Assembly: GCA_900114805.1 (NCBI GenBank)
Contig: FOZN01000003.1
Location: forward strand, 372,001-436,000
Length of the DNA stretch: 64,000 nt
DNA from: Agrococcus baldri
GTDB lineage: Bacteria; Actinomycetota; Actinomycetes; Actinomycetales; Microbacteriaceae
Direction of reading: 5' to 3'
Under the pieces are notes generated by a model. It worked only from the letters and a program-made list of their open reading frames with translations. It was not told the origin of the DNA and did no database searches. The translations under genes were made by a program, and so were the position numbers. Of the stretch, positions 54,372 through 62,610 are shown in pieces (the first letter of the stretch is position 1; every line of letters begins with the position of its first letter).

Positions 54372-54409
54372 CGCACCAGCCTCCCAGCGCGCCCTGCGGG
54401 TCAACTCGG
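54195..54409. repeat. MFS 5'-end duplication, remnant copy beside tetR
   Basis: 215-bp partner of 52366-52582 in direct orientation. The 1.6 kb between the two copies holds only the cell-wall-binding-repeat gene. Confidence 0.92.
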
Positions 54410-54419
54410 CGCATGCCGA

Positions 54420-55031
54420 TCACCGCCGCCCAGTCCCTCCGGCGCGGTGCGAGCCGGGCTCCAGGCCCGAGACGAGCAGCTCCATCGCCGCGATCGCACC
54501 CGCGAGCTGCTCGCGCGAGAGCGGCCCGAGGTGCTTGGCCGCCGTCAGCAGGCCGAGCGTGGTGCTCGAGAGCGCCAGCGCCAGCGCTGCCGTGTCGACG
54601 CGCGCGTCGAGCTCGCCCTCCGACTGCAGCGCGGCGATCCACTCCGCGGCGCCCACCAGTCGCTCGCGATAGCGCCCGTCGCGCACGGTGTCGGCGTAGG
54701 AGCCCAGCACGCCCGCGTCGTCGAGGAACGCGGCGGTCATGAGCGGCTCGTCGAGCAGCACCTCGAGTCCCACGCGGTACGCCTCGCTCAACCGCGGTCG
54801 TTCGCCGAGCAGCCGGTGGCTGCGCTCGGTCATGCGCGCCAACGACTGCCGCAGCAGCGCGTCGAGGATGGCGTCCTTGCTCGCGAACTCGCGGTAGACG
54901 GCGCCCTTCGCGATGCCGACGCGCGCGGCGATCGCCTGCACGCTCGCGGCGTCGAAGCCGTGCTCGAGGATCAGCGCCTCGGCGGCGGCGAGGATCCGCT
55001 CGCGGCGCTCGGGGATCAGTGGTCGGGGCAC
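54420..55031 (-). CDS. TetR/AcrR-family transcriptional regulator
   Basis: 203 aa. The N-terminal HTH (RERILAAAEALILEHGFDAASVQAIAARVGIAKGAVYREFASKD) is unmistakable. The C-terminal ligand domain is divergent, as usual. It follows the hydrolase gene by 6 bp and probably autoregulates that operon and, originally, the adjacent MFS gene. Confidence 0.94.
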   Translation of the reverse strand: MPRPLIPERRERILAAAEALILEHGFDAASVQAIAARVGIAKGAVYREFASKDAILDALLRQSLARMTERSHRLLGERPRLSEAYRVGLEVLLDEPLMTAAFLDDAGVLGSYADTVRDGRYRERLVGAAEWIAALQSEGELDARVDTAALALALSSTTLGLLTAAKHLGPLSREQLAGAIAAMELLVSGLEPGSHRAGGTGRR

Positions 55032-55037
55032 GCCGGC

Positions 55038-55940
55038 TCAGCGCTCCTCGTCCGCCGCGGCGAGCTCGCCCAGGAAGGCGAGCATCGCCGGGACGACGAC
55101 CTCCGGCACATCCCGCTGGGTCCAGTGCCCCGCATCCGCCACCTCGACGAAGCGGGCGTCGGGCATGCGCTCGGCCGCCTGCCGCGCGAGCGCCACCGGC
55201 ACTCCCGTGTCGTGCTCGCCGTGCAGCACGAGCGCGGGACGGGGGAAGGTGTGCAGCCGCGGCATCAGGTTGGTGCGGAGGCGACCGAAGCGGATCTGGT
55301 CGCGCTGCCACTGGTCGAAGGCGGCGAGCCCGGTGCCGCGCTCGGCCTCGTCGAGGATGCCCGCCATCAGCGCCGGGGTGATGTTCGCCTCGTTGCGGAT
55401 GATGCCGCGCAGGCTGCTGCGCAGCGCCGGGCCGCGCTTGGCGTAGGCGCGCATGGTCAGCCCCATCAGGCCGGTGTGCGTCATCGCCCAGGTGAGCAGG
55501 TGCCACGGGCGCTTCCAGAGCCCTTGCTGCTGGTGATCCATGATGCCGAAGGTGCCGATCAGGATTGCCCCGCGCACGCGCTCGGGGTGCGCGAAGGTGT
55601 GCCCCAGCGTCAGGCCGCCGCCCATCGACAGGCCGGCGAGCGCGTACCGATCGAGCCCGATGGCACGGGTGAACGCGTCGACGTGCTCGACCAGCCGATC
55701 GTGCGTCGCCGGCCACGGCGCGCTCGGGCTGTGGCCGTAGCCGGGCGCATCGGGGGCGATCACGCGGTGCCCGGCAGCGGCGAGCTCGCCGCCGGTCGCT
55801 CCCCACGAGAGCATCGCGCTGTCGAGCCCGCCGCCGTGCAGGAGGACGATGACGGATGCGCTGCCGGGCGTCTCGGGCAGCCACTCGAGATAGGAGACCT
55901 CGCCCCACGGCAGCCGGGCGGTGCGGTGAGTCGGTTCCAT
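55038..55940 (-). CDS. alpha/beta hydrolase
   Basis: 300 aa. VIVLLHGGGLDSAML (oxyanion region), PDAPGYGHSPS, nucleophile GLSMGGGL (Ser), Asp in LHGEHDTGVPV and His in ADAGHWTQRD. GGGAGG precedes the ATG at 55940. First gene of the hydrolase-tetR unit; TAGGTT at about 55989-55984 may be its -10 box, with the region upstream replaced by the poly-G tract. Confidence 0.9.
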   Translation of the reverse strand: MEPTHRTARLPWGEVSYLEWLPETPGSASVIVLLHGGGLDSAMLSWGATGGELAAAGHRVIAPDAPGYGHSPSAPWPATHDRLVEHVDAFTRAIGLDRYALAGLSMGGGLTLGHTFAHPERVRGAILIGTFGIMDHQQQGLWKRPWHLLTWAMTHTGLMGLTMRAYAKRGPALRSSLRGIIRNEANITPALMAGILDEAERGTGLAAFDQWQRDQIRFGRLRTNLMPRLHTFPRPALVLHGEHDTGVPVALARQAAERMPDARFVEVADAGHWTQRDVPEVVVPAMLAFLGELAAADEER

Positions 55941-55991
55941 GGTCGGCCTCCCGGTAGTGACTCATGTGCGGGCAGTGGTCATAACCTATCC

Positions 55992-56080
<89 letters not shown>

Positions 56081-56157
56081 CGACGGCGCGCCAGTGGCGC
56101 GTCGCCGCTGTGGACAACTTCTGCGGGCACGGCGCGGCTTCGGCTCTACTGGCTCCC

Positions 56158-57390
56158 ATGCGCCAAGCCGTCGCCGAGATCACCGCGAATGTGCGGGCCA
56201 AGGTGCGACGCGACGGCGTCGACCTGTCGGGCCAGGGCGATCTCGCCGAGCGCTACGTGCGCGATGCCGTGCGCTCCTATGCCGAGCGCTCCCTGGGCGG
56301 CAGCATGCCGATGCTGCCGGATGAGCGGCAGGCAGAGCGCGACGTGCTCGCCGCGGTCTCGGGCTACGGCCCGCTGCAGCCCTACCTCGACGACCCGGAG
56401 ATCGAGGAGCTCTGGGTCAACCAGGGCTCGCGCGTCTTCTGCGCGCGCGGGGGCGTCAGCGAGCAGCTGCCGCTGCGGCTCACTGAAGCCGAGGTGCGCG
56501 ACCTCGTCGAGCGGATGCTCTCCACCACCGGTCGGCGCGTCGACCTGAGCACGCCGTTCGTCGACGCCTCGCTGCCCGACGGCTCGCGGCTCCACGTGGC
56601 CAGCGGCGATGTCGCCCGCGGCGCGACGAGCCTGAACATCCGGAAGTTCGCCCGACGGCTCTCGTCGCTGTCGGCGCTCGTCGAGCGTGGGGCGATGAGC
56701 CAGCAGGCGGCCGCCTTCCTGAAGCACGCGGTCGTCGCCGGCTGCAACATCCTGGTCTCCGGCCCCACCCATGCGGGCAAGACCACGCTGCTCAACGCGC
56801 TGCTCGCGGCGGTTCGCCCCGGCGAGCGGGTCGTGACGGTCGAGGAGACCTTCGAGCTCGACCCGCCGGTCGACGACATCGTGGGGCTCCAGTGCCGGCA
56901 GCCGTCGCTCGAGGGCACCGGCGAGATCTCGCTGCGGCGGCTCGTGAAGGAGTCGCTGCGCATGCGGCCCGACCGGCTGGTCGTGGGGGAGGTGCGCGAG
57001 GCGGAGGCGCTCGATCTGCTGGTGGCGCTCAATTGCGGCGTGAGCGGGATGTGCTCGATCCACGCCAACTCGGCCCGCGACGCCCTCAGCAAGCTCACCA
57101 CCCTGCCGCTGCTCGCCGGGCGCAACATCGACGCGGGCTTCGTCGTGCCCACGGTGGCACAGTGCATCGACCTGGTGGTGCACCTGGCGATCGACGCCCG
57201 CGGCAACCGCCAGGTGGTCGAGATCCTCGCGCCCACCGGGCAGTCGACCGAGGGCGTCATCGAGGCCTCGAGCCTGTTCGCGATGCGCGATGGGCTGCTC
57301 GAGCCGACCGGTTCGCATCCTGCCCGCACCGCCAAGTTCGCAGCGGTCGGCATCGATCCTGCGGCGCTGCTGGCCAGGGGCGGCGCATGA
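56158..57390 (+). CDS. tadA: TadA/CpaF-type secretion ATPase
   Basis: 410 aa. YGPLQPYLDDPEIEELWVN, Walker A GPTHAGKTT (202-209), Asp box VTVEETFEL, LRMRPDRLVVGEVREAEA (Walker B) and CSIHANSA (His box) are the hallmarks of the CpaF/VirB11-like motor of Flp/Tad pili. It powers pilus assembly with TadB and TadC. The septum-site-type gene (ssd/cpaE-like) that often precedes it is not present next to the poly-G tract. ATG overlap (ATGA) with tadB. Confidence 0.92.
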   Translation: MRQAVAEITANVRAKVRRDGVDLSGQGDLAERYVRDAVRSYAERSLGGSMPMLPDERQAERDVLAAVSGYGPLQPYLDDPEIEELWVNQGSRVFCARGGVSEQLPLRLTEAEVRDLVERMLSTTGRRVDLSTPFVDASLPDGSRLHVASGDVARGATSLNIRKFARRLSSLSALVERGAMSQQAAAFLKHAVVAGCNILVSGPTHAGKTTLLNALLAAVRPGERVVTVEETFELDPPVDDIVGLQCRQPSLEGTGEISLRRLVKESLRMRPDRLVVGEVREAEALDLLVALNCGVSGMCSIHANSARDALSKLTTLPLLAGRNIDAGFVVPTVAQCIDLVVHLAIDARGNRQVVEILAPTGQSTEGVIEASSLFAMRDGLLEPTGSHPARTAKFAAVGIDPAALLARGGA

Positions 57391-58244
57391 CCTGGCTGCT
57401 CGGCGCAGCGCTCGGTCTCGGCGTGGTGCTGGCGGTGAGCCCGTGGCTGTGGCCGCACGCGCGGCGCTCCGACGAAGCGCGCCCGCGCACGGCATTGCTC
57501 GATCGCCTCACGCAGGCCGGTCTGTTCGGACTGCCGCCGCTCGCCCTCGCGGCCGTCTCGCTCGTGGTGGGCGTGCTCGCTGCCGGCATCGCCCTCGCCT
57601 TCGTGCCCGTGGGCGCGGTCGCGGCCGCCGCGCTCGTCGTCGGTGCCGCTGTCCCCGTGCTCGCGGTGCGCTGGCGCGCCAAGCGGCGGCGCCGGGCGCA
57701 GGCGGCCGTCTGGCCCGACGTCGTCGATCACCTGGTCTCTGCCGTGCGCAGCGGGCTGGCGCTGCCGGATGCGGTGGCGCAGCTCGAGCACGCGGGCCCG
57801 GCGATCACGCGGCCGGCCTTCGCCGCGTACGCGGCCGACCACCGGGCGACGGGTTCGTTTGGGTACGCCCTCGACCGGCTCAAGGACCGCCTGGCCGATC
57901 CGGTCGGCGATCGCATCATCGAGACGCTGCGCATGGCCCGCGAGGTCGGCGGCACCGAGGTGACGACGGTGCTGCGCGAGCTCGCTGCCTACCTGCGCGT
58001 CGACCTGGCGACCCGCGGCGAGCTCGAGGCGCGGCAGACGTGGATCGTCAGCGCGGCCAGGCTCGGCGTCGCCGCCCCGTGGATCGTGCTGCTCATCCTC
58101 TCCACCAGGCCCGAGGCCGCGCAGGCGTACAACGCGCCCGGCGGCATCGTGCTGATCGCCGGGGGTGCGGTCGTGACCTTCATCGCCTACCGCGTGATGC
58201 TGCGCATCGGCACGCTGCCGACCGAGGCCCGGTGGTTCGCGTGA
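57387..58244 (+). CDS. tadB: Tad pilus inner-membrane protein TadB (T2SS-F family)
   Basis: 285 aa. The N-terminal membrane pair is followed by the T2SSF domain (WPDVVDHLVSAVRSGLALPDAV, REVGGTEVTTVLRELAAYLRVD, RQTWIVSAARLGVAAPW) and a C-terminal membrane segment (GGIVLIAGGAVVTFIAYRVML). Platform protein for the Tad pilus. Stop overlaps tadC (GTGA). Confidence 0.88.
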   Translation: MTWLLGAALGLGVVLAVSPWLWPHARRSDEARPRTALLDRLTQAGLFGLPPLALAAVSLVVGVLAAGIALAFVPVGAVAAAALVVGAAVPVLAVRWRAKRRRRAQAAVWPDVVDHLVSAVRSGLALPDAVAQLEHAGPAITRPAFAAYAADHRATGSFGYALDRLKDRLADPVGDRIIETLRMAREVGGTEVTTVLRELAAYLRVDLATRGELEARQTWIVSAARLGVAAPWIVLLILSTRPEAAQAYNAPGGIVLIAGGAVVTFIAYRVMLRIGTLPTEARWFA

Positions 58245-59110
58245 GTGCCGAGCTGGGCTGGAGCCTCATCCTGGGCGCGAGCCTGGGCTTCGGGCTGTGG
58301 ATGCTGGTGAGCCTCGTCCCGGTGCTGCGCCGGCCGCTGCTGCTGCACCGGGTGGCGCCCTACGTGCTCGACGTGTCGGCAGGCGCCCGTGACCTGGTCG
58401 CGCGCCGCAGAGTCAGCCCGACCCGCGTGCTCGGCGTCGTCGCGTCGCCGATCGGCGATCGCGTGGCGCCCGTCGTGCACGCGGTGCTCGGCGCGCCCGA
58501 GGGCATCCGTCGCCGGCTGCGGCAGGCGGCATCGGCTGAGACGGTCGGCGAGCTCCGCGGCCGCCAGCTGCGCTGGAGCGTGCTCGGCGGCGCCGTCGGG
58601 GCGGGGCTCGGGGTCGCGGGGGCGGTGCAGGGCGGGCATGTCGCGCTGCCGGCGGCGCTCGCGCTGCTGGGGGCGGCCATCGGGGCGTTCACCGTCGATT
58701 GGCTGCTGCAGCACCGTGCGAAGCGCCGGCTCGCGCGCATCTCGAGCGAGCTGCCCTCGATCCTGGAGTTCCTCTCGCTCAGCCTTGCCGCGGGCGAGGG
58801 GCTGGGCGATGCCCTGCGGCGCGTGGGAGCCGCCGGCCACAGCGCGCTCGGCCGGGAGCTGTCGGGCGTGGTGGCCGACGCCGCAGCCGGCGCGAGCCTG
58901 TCGGGCGCGCTCGCGGCACTCGCGGACGAGCTCGACCACCCCGGAGTGACCCGCAGCGTCGACCAGATGCGGGGTGCGCTCGAGCGCGGCACGCCGCTCT
59001 CGCAGACGCTGCAGGCGCAGGCGGTCGACGCGCGCGACGCCGCCAAGCGCGACCTGCTCGAAGCAGCCGGTCGCAAGGAGATCTCGATGCTCGTGCCGCG
59101 CAAGTCCTAG
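58241..59110 (+). pseudogene. tadC: TadC (T2SS-F family), 3' truncated at an element junction
   Basis: 289 aa readable from GTG 58241. The T2SSF domain is present (ELPSILEFLSLSLAAGEGLGDALRRVG, HPGVTRSVDQMRGALERGTPLSQTLQAQA), and the frame reaches GRKEISMLVP. Homologues continue from here into a final membrane segment (VVFLVLPV-like). Here the sequence turns abruptly into RKS and a stop (TAG 59108-59110). The break is at about 59098, exactly where the mobile element begins, so the gene is probably non-functional or only partly functional. Confidence 0.8.
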
Positions 59111-59135
59111 TTTTGCTACTGCAGTGATCCGCAGG

Positions 59136-59468
59136 CTAGTCGCGGAGCCAGTGGCCCTGCAGGAGCTTGTGGATCTCGTCGCTTGGTCCCGCGAATCCGA
59201 CGAGCGAAAAGGTGCAGCGGGTGAACGAGCAACCTTGGAGTCCTATTGCTCCGATCACAAACGGCCTGACTTCATCGTCGACCTCCCACACCAACGATTC
59301 GGTGCCCGCGCCGCGGTGGAGCAGGGTATTGCCTTCGAACCTAGTGTTTCCGAGGACGAGGACGGCAGGGCCGACTATCTGCGCGTCAACGAAATCCACG
59401 TCAACCAACGTGTCTCGCCCCGTCGGCAACAGCTCGGTGATGCGGACGGGTCCAGTGATCGTCTCCAT
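59136..59468 (-). CDS. small conserved hypothetical protein, pentapeptide-like beta fold
   Basis: 110 aa from ATG 59468. VDFVDAQIVGPAVLVLGNTRFEGN and AIGLQGCSFTRCTFSLVGFAG show a loose repeat of F/N/C residues like a short beta-helix. Similar proteins occur in many bacteria, but I cannot name a function. TAGGTT (59481-59476) ends seven bases before the ATG, the host-type leaderless layout. It lies next to the tadC junction. Confidence 0.65.
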   Translation of the reverse strand: METITGPVRITELLPTGRDTLVDVDFVDAQIVGPAVLVLGNTRFEGNTLLHRGAGTESLVWEVDDEVRPFVIGAIGLQGCSFTRCTFSLVGFAGPSDEIHKLLQGHWLRD

Positions 59469-59475
59469 ATAGCCC

Positions 59476-59481
59476 AACCTA
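59476..59481 (-). promoter_or_regulatory. -10 box TAGGTT, leaderless promoter
   Basis: On the minus strand TAGGTT ends seven bases before the ATG at 59468. Confidence 0.5.
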
Positions 59482-59566
59482 GACGTGCCGCGCCCGCACG
59501 CGGCCGATGAGAGAGGCGGTGCCCCCGGACACAAACAACCGGGGACACCGCCAGGCCGAGACAGGA

Positions 59567-59857
59567 TCAAGCCGACACGGCGATCAACCATCCAGGCCAG
59601 ACCGGACAGGACACCACTCCCGCCGGCCAGCTTTCAAACACAAACTTCTCGAGTGGATAAGGCCGCGTCGGTCTACCATCTCCGCACGCCAGGATGGTGC
59701 ATTCGCCCAGCAAACGAGCGGAAAGCATGTACTTGGCATCGTGGTGGTAGACCATTACATCCCCGTGTGCAAAAAACCCGTCATTGCCGACCGTGGCGGA
59801 GGCCGACGAGGGAGGGGTATAGACCCCCACCCCTTCTCCTGCTCGCTCGGTCGGCAT
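59567..59857 (-). CDS. possible small protein, unknown
   Basis: A 96-aa frame from ATG 59857 with VMVYHHDAKYMLSARLLGECTILACGDG and PYPLEKFVFESWPAGVVSCPVWPGWLI. Composition is less GC-biased than the host and it reads like a folded protein, but there is no clear ribosome site and no family match that I recognise. The stretch 59500-59880 otherwise holds no feature I can support. Confidence 0.35.
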   Translation of the reverse strand: MPTERAGEGVGVYTPPSSASATVGNDGFFAHGDVMVYHHDAKYMLSARLLGECTILACGDGRPTRPYPLEKFVFESWPAGVVSCPVWPGWLIAVSA

Positions 59858-59880
59858 AGTGAAATATCTCTCTCCACCGC

Positions 59881-59937
59881 AAAAAAACGGTTCGACCGTG
59901 GTGCCCGCAGGGCGGCTTGTGGCTGTCCTGCGGGCAC
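59881..59937 (-). terminator. rho-independent terminator of the element operon
   Basis: Read on the minus strand: GTGCCCGCAGG (59937-59927) pairs with CCTGCGGGCAC (59911-59901), an 11-bp stem. Then a second small hairpin (CGGT/ACCG) runs directly into seven Ts (59887-59881). It lies 15 bp after the stop of the last operon gene. Confidence 0.8.
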
Positions 59938-59951
59938 CTGTGGCCGCGTGG

Positions 59952-60824
59952 TTATGCGGCGTACTCGGTCTCGGTTGCGAGGATCGCTGCGGCCTTGCCT
60001 GGGTCGCGTGTGACGTGGGTGGTGCCCGCGTGCTCGAGCCTTGCGGCGGTCTGATGGGTCTGGTTCAGGCCATCCGAGAGGCGGAGCTGCACGTCGTCCC
60101 CGTATCGTCCGCGTGCGACGTCGACTACGAGGCGGCCGAAGTCGCCGTGCTTGCTCGCGTCGTCGATGATCCGCCGCACCGTGCGAGTCGCGCCGATCGT
60201 GTCCTCGTTGAATGCGGCGGTTGCATTCGGTCGCCGTACTTCGGACGGGACTGCGGGCGCGGCGATGGCGGGGCAGAGGGTGAGTAGCACGCTGGGCAGT
60301 GTGGCGTTCGGGGTGACGTGGATGGCGGTGATTGCCTGGATCGTTTCGACTGCTGTGCGTGCTTCGATGACGTGGCCGCCTGCGCCGTGCTCCGCTGCCT
60401 CTTCGGCGTCGAGCGGCTGGTTGTCGGGCAGGAGCGGCGCGAGCCGTGCGAGCGTCGCCGCTGCCTTGTCGAAGATCGGGGCGAGCGTGGGGAGCGCGCG
60501 TGCGAGTTCAGCGGTGCTGTCGAGCCTGGCTCTCGTCGCGACACTTTCGAGCTTGGCACGTGCCGTGCGGGCGGTCTCGGCGTCGGCGACTCGCTTCATG
60601 GCCCGCTTCGTCCATGCGGGCACGTCGTCGGGGCTGAGGGTGGCCATTTCGGCGTGGAGCGCGTCGAGCGTTTCGCGTTCGGTGGGCATGTCCGCGAGCG
60701 CCTGCCTGAGCACTTCGGCCGGCGGCGTCGGGGGCGTGATGCCGATGTGCTGGTATGCCTCAGTGATGCGGTGCGCCTGCGTTGCGGTGTTGGTGTTGAG
60801 GCCCTTGGCGGTGTAATTGCTCAT
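59952..60824 (-). CDS. element-encoded protein, unknown
   Basis: 290 aa from ATG 60824 with AAGGAGA upstream. Strongly helical with Ala/Arg/Glu-rich stretches (TARAKLESVATRARLDSTAELARAL) and long coiled-coil potential. The C-terminus has RLSDGLNQTHQTAARLEHAGTTHV. No motif recognised. Last gene of the operon; overlaps the previous stop (ATGA). Confidence 0.7.
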   Translation of the reverse strand: MSNYTAKGLNTNTATQAHRITEAYQHIGITPPTPPAEVLRQALADMPTERETLDALHAEMATLSPDDVPAWTKRAMKRVADAETARTARAKLESVATRARLDSTAELARALPTLAPIFDKAAATLARLAPLLPDNQPLDAEEAAEHGAGGHVIEARTAVETIQAITAIHVTPNATLPSVLLTLCPAIAAPAVPSEVRRPNATAAFNEDTIGATRTVRRIIDDASKHGDFGRLVVDVARGRYGDDVQLRLSDGLNQTHQTAARLEHAGTTHVTRDPGKAAAILATETEYAA

Positions 60825-60994
60825 TCTGTCTCTCCTTCGTTGTTGGCGAACGTCGCGAACGCCTGGCTGGTGGTGTGTTGCCGGTCGAGCTTGTCGATCG
60901 CGTCGGCGCGTTTCTTCGCGTGCTTCTCGGTGATCTGTGCGATGACTTCGTCCCATTCGTTTGGGTCGTCGCTTGGCATGAGGCTGTCGGTCAT
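60821..60994 (-). CDS. 57-aa element protein
   Basis: MTDSLMPSDDPNEWDEVI, then a charged helix (KHAKKRADAIDKLDR). GGAGCACGCC precedes the ATG. It is joined on both sides by ATGA overlaps, which is why I accept such a short gene. Function unknown. Confidence 0.6.
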   Translation of the reverse strand: MTDSLMPSDDPNEWDEVIAQITEKHAKKRADAIDKLDRQHTTSQAFATFANNEGETE

Positions 60995-61509
60995 GGCGTG
61001 CTCCATTCGATGTCTGTTGATTTCGGTTTGGGTCGGCGTCGACCGCATCCGTGGCAGTAGGCGACGGACGCTCGGGGGCGGCGTAGGAGCGCTCCGCATT
61101 CGGCCGCGCATGGCACGTAGGGCGTGCCGGGTCGCGCTCGCTGGAACGGCGTTGGGAGCCGCTCAGGCGTGCCGCTGGTCCGTTCCCGCTCCTGCGGTTG
61201 CTCGACGGTCTGCGCGGGCGGCTGAGGCGCTGCCACGGGCGCGGGGGTGCTCTCGACGGCGTTGGCAGGCTTCATGCCCCACCTGTGCAGCCGTTCGCGT
61301 TCGAGCGCGTCGGTCGCGAGCGTGCGGCGGTGCTGCGTGTCGCCGTCCTGGTAGTCGACAAGGTCGAGCCAGTCGAACAGGAACCGGGGAGGCTTCGGGA
61401 GGGTCAGGTTCACGGTGCCGGTCCTGATGAGCCGTTCGAGCGCTCGCTGCGCCTCGGTGCCCGCGGTGACGGGTGTGTCCTTGGTGATAGTCACGGTGCC
61501 GCCGTTCAC
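60991..61509 (-). CDS. element protein with C-terminal zinc-ribbon-like motif
   Basis: 172 aa from GTG 61509. N-terminal half: EAQRALERLIRTGTVNLTLPKPPRFLFDWLDLVDY. Pro/Gln-rich middle. The C-terminus has four cysteines in the pattern CAAEC...CHGC, within a basic tail (GRRRPKPKS), a likely nucleic-acid-binding zinc ribbon. GTGA overlap with the previous gene and ATGA with the next. Confidence 0.65.
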   Translation of the reverse strand: MNGGTVTITKDTPVTAGTEAQRALERLIRTGTVNLTLPKPPRFLFDWLDLVDYQDGDTQHRRTLATDALERERLHRWGMKPANAVESTPAPVAAPQPPAQTVEQPQERERTSGTPERLPTPFQRARPGTPYVPCAAECGALLRRPRASVAYCHGCGRRRPKPKSTDIEWSTP

Positions 61510-62210
61510 GAGTTGCTCATGTACATGAGTGCTCCGGTGGACGTGTTGATCGCGAGGAGTCGCACCGTCGAGGTGACGCCGCCTGTCCACTGACCGAGTC
61601 CGGAGAGCTTCGTTTGCGGGCCGTACAGGGTTGGCGAGATGGGCGATGTTCCGTCCTTCACGTTGTCGAGGTCGCTCTGCACTGCCGCGACTGAGGCCGT
61701 GGTGGCCTTCGCGTTCGCCAGGTTCCACGCCGACTGCGCTTTAGCGTCCGCGTCCGACGCTTCGCCACGCGCAGCCATCGCGTTGTCGTAGCCCGACTGG
61801 CCCTTACGGTCGGCCTCTTTGACCGCTGCGCCGAGTTCGGTCTGCACGCCGTCGATCGGCCCGACTACACCGAGGCGGCCTCGCACCTCGCCTTCGAACG
61901 TGAGGTTCGCTGCGCCAGTCATGTTGACCGCTACAGGGAGCGTGCCGTTGCTGTTGGTGAGTGCTCCGTCGTTGCGGAAGAAAGACGCTCCCGATCCGAC
62001 ACGTCCGCCGCCTGTCGAGTCGAGGAACGCTGCACCGGCTGTCGCGCTGCCGTCGCCTTCCATGTGGATGCCGGCGGGGATGTTGACCGCGAGGCCGGTG
62101 CCGTGACTGATCGACGAGTGCGCGAGTGGCGAGGCGGTCTCGAGTTGACGGATGCGGCGCTTGAGGTCGCGCAGCTCGGCTGCGAGGTTGCCGGGGTTGT
62201 CGTTGATCAT
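61506..62210 (-). CDS. phage tail-fibre or minor-tail-like protein
   Basis: 234 aa from ATG 62210 with GAAGGA upstream. It starts with a coiled coil (LAAELRDLKRRIRQLETA) followed by beta-rich, Gly/Asn/Ser-rich sequence (GTGLAVNIPAGIHMEGDGS, GGRVGSGASFFRNDGALTNSNG), then another heptad-like region and a C-terminal segment LRLLAINTSTGALMYMS-like. This is the look of trimeric phage fibres or spikes. It lies between small zinc proteins in the same operon. Confidence 0.6.
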   Translation of the reverse strand: MINDNPGNLAAELRDLKRRIRQLETASPLAHSSISHGTGLAVNIPAGIHMEGDGSATAGAAFLDSTGGGRVGSGASFFRNDGALTNSNGTLPVAVNMTGAANLTFEGEVRGRLGVVGPIDGVQTELGAAVKEADRKGQSGYDNAMAARGEASDADAKAQSAWNLANAKATTASVAAVQSDLDNVKDGTSPISPTLYGPQTKLSGLGQWTGGVTSTVRLLAINTSTGALMYMSNS

Positions 62211-62476
62211 GCTGTTTCCTTCGTTCGGTTGATGTGGATGACTTCGTGCTTGCCTCGGCAGTAGGTGCCGCAGCCGGTCGCGTAGAGCACCGAGTCGCGG
62301 TCGGATGCTTCGGAGTAGGTGGGCCAGAGCGTGAACGTTGCTGCCGGCCCGCACCATGCGACGAGAGTCCAGTCGCCGGTGCCGGTGATCCATTTCGCTG
62401 CGGGGTACTTGCAGCGGAGGAAGCCTCGGGAGGTTGCGTGCTCACGACGGCATCGGCAGATGCTCCAGTCGGTCAC
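62207..62476 (-). CDS. small cysteine-rich element protein
   Basis: 89 aa from GTG 62476. DWSICRCRREHATSRGFLRCKYPAAKW and TGCGTYCRGKHEVIHI carry six or more Cys and His, suggesting metal binding. I recall short actinophage proteins with HATSRGFLRCKYP-like sequence, but cannot name a family. GTGA overlap upstream, ATGA downstream. Confidence 0.6.
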   Translation of the reverse strand: MTDWSICRCRREHATSRGFLRCKYPAAKWITGTGDWTLVAWCGPAATFTLWPTYSEASDRDSVLYATGCGTYCRGKHEVIHINRTKETA

Positions 62477-62610
62477 GAGGTCACCTCGCATGTCGGGTGC
62501 GTGGCGTGCCCGTCGGCGACGATGGATGCGTGCAGCGGCCATCCGCAGGTTGCGCAGTGGAAGCCGGTGTTAGGCCAGTCGTGCCGGTTGAGGTCGGATC
62601 GCGTCGTCAT
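62473..62610 (-). CDS. 45-aa zinc-ribbon miniprotein
   Basis: MTTRSDLNRHDWPNTGFH, then CATCGWPLHASIVADG and THPTCEVTS. The CxxCG...HxxxxxxxxxxHPxCEV pattern is the same as at the C-terminus of the ATPase encoded just upstream, so one looks like a detached copy of the other. ATG overlaps the ATPase stop. Confidence 0.6.
   Translation of the reverse strand: MTTRSDLNRHDWPNTGFHCATCGWPLHASIVADGHATHPTCEVTS

Noticed and set aside
54096-54404. A separate small gene encoding about 100 aa after tetR
   Set aside because: Its first 59 codons from ATG 54371 are a copy of the MFS N-terminus and the rest is unrelated, so it is a truncated duplicate.
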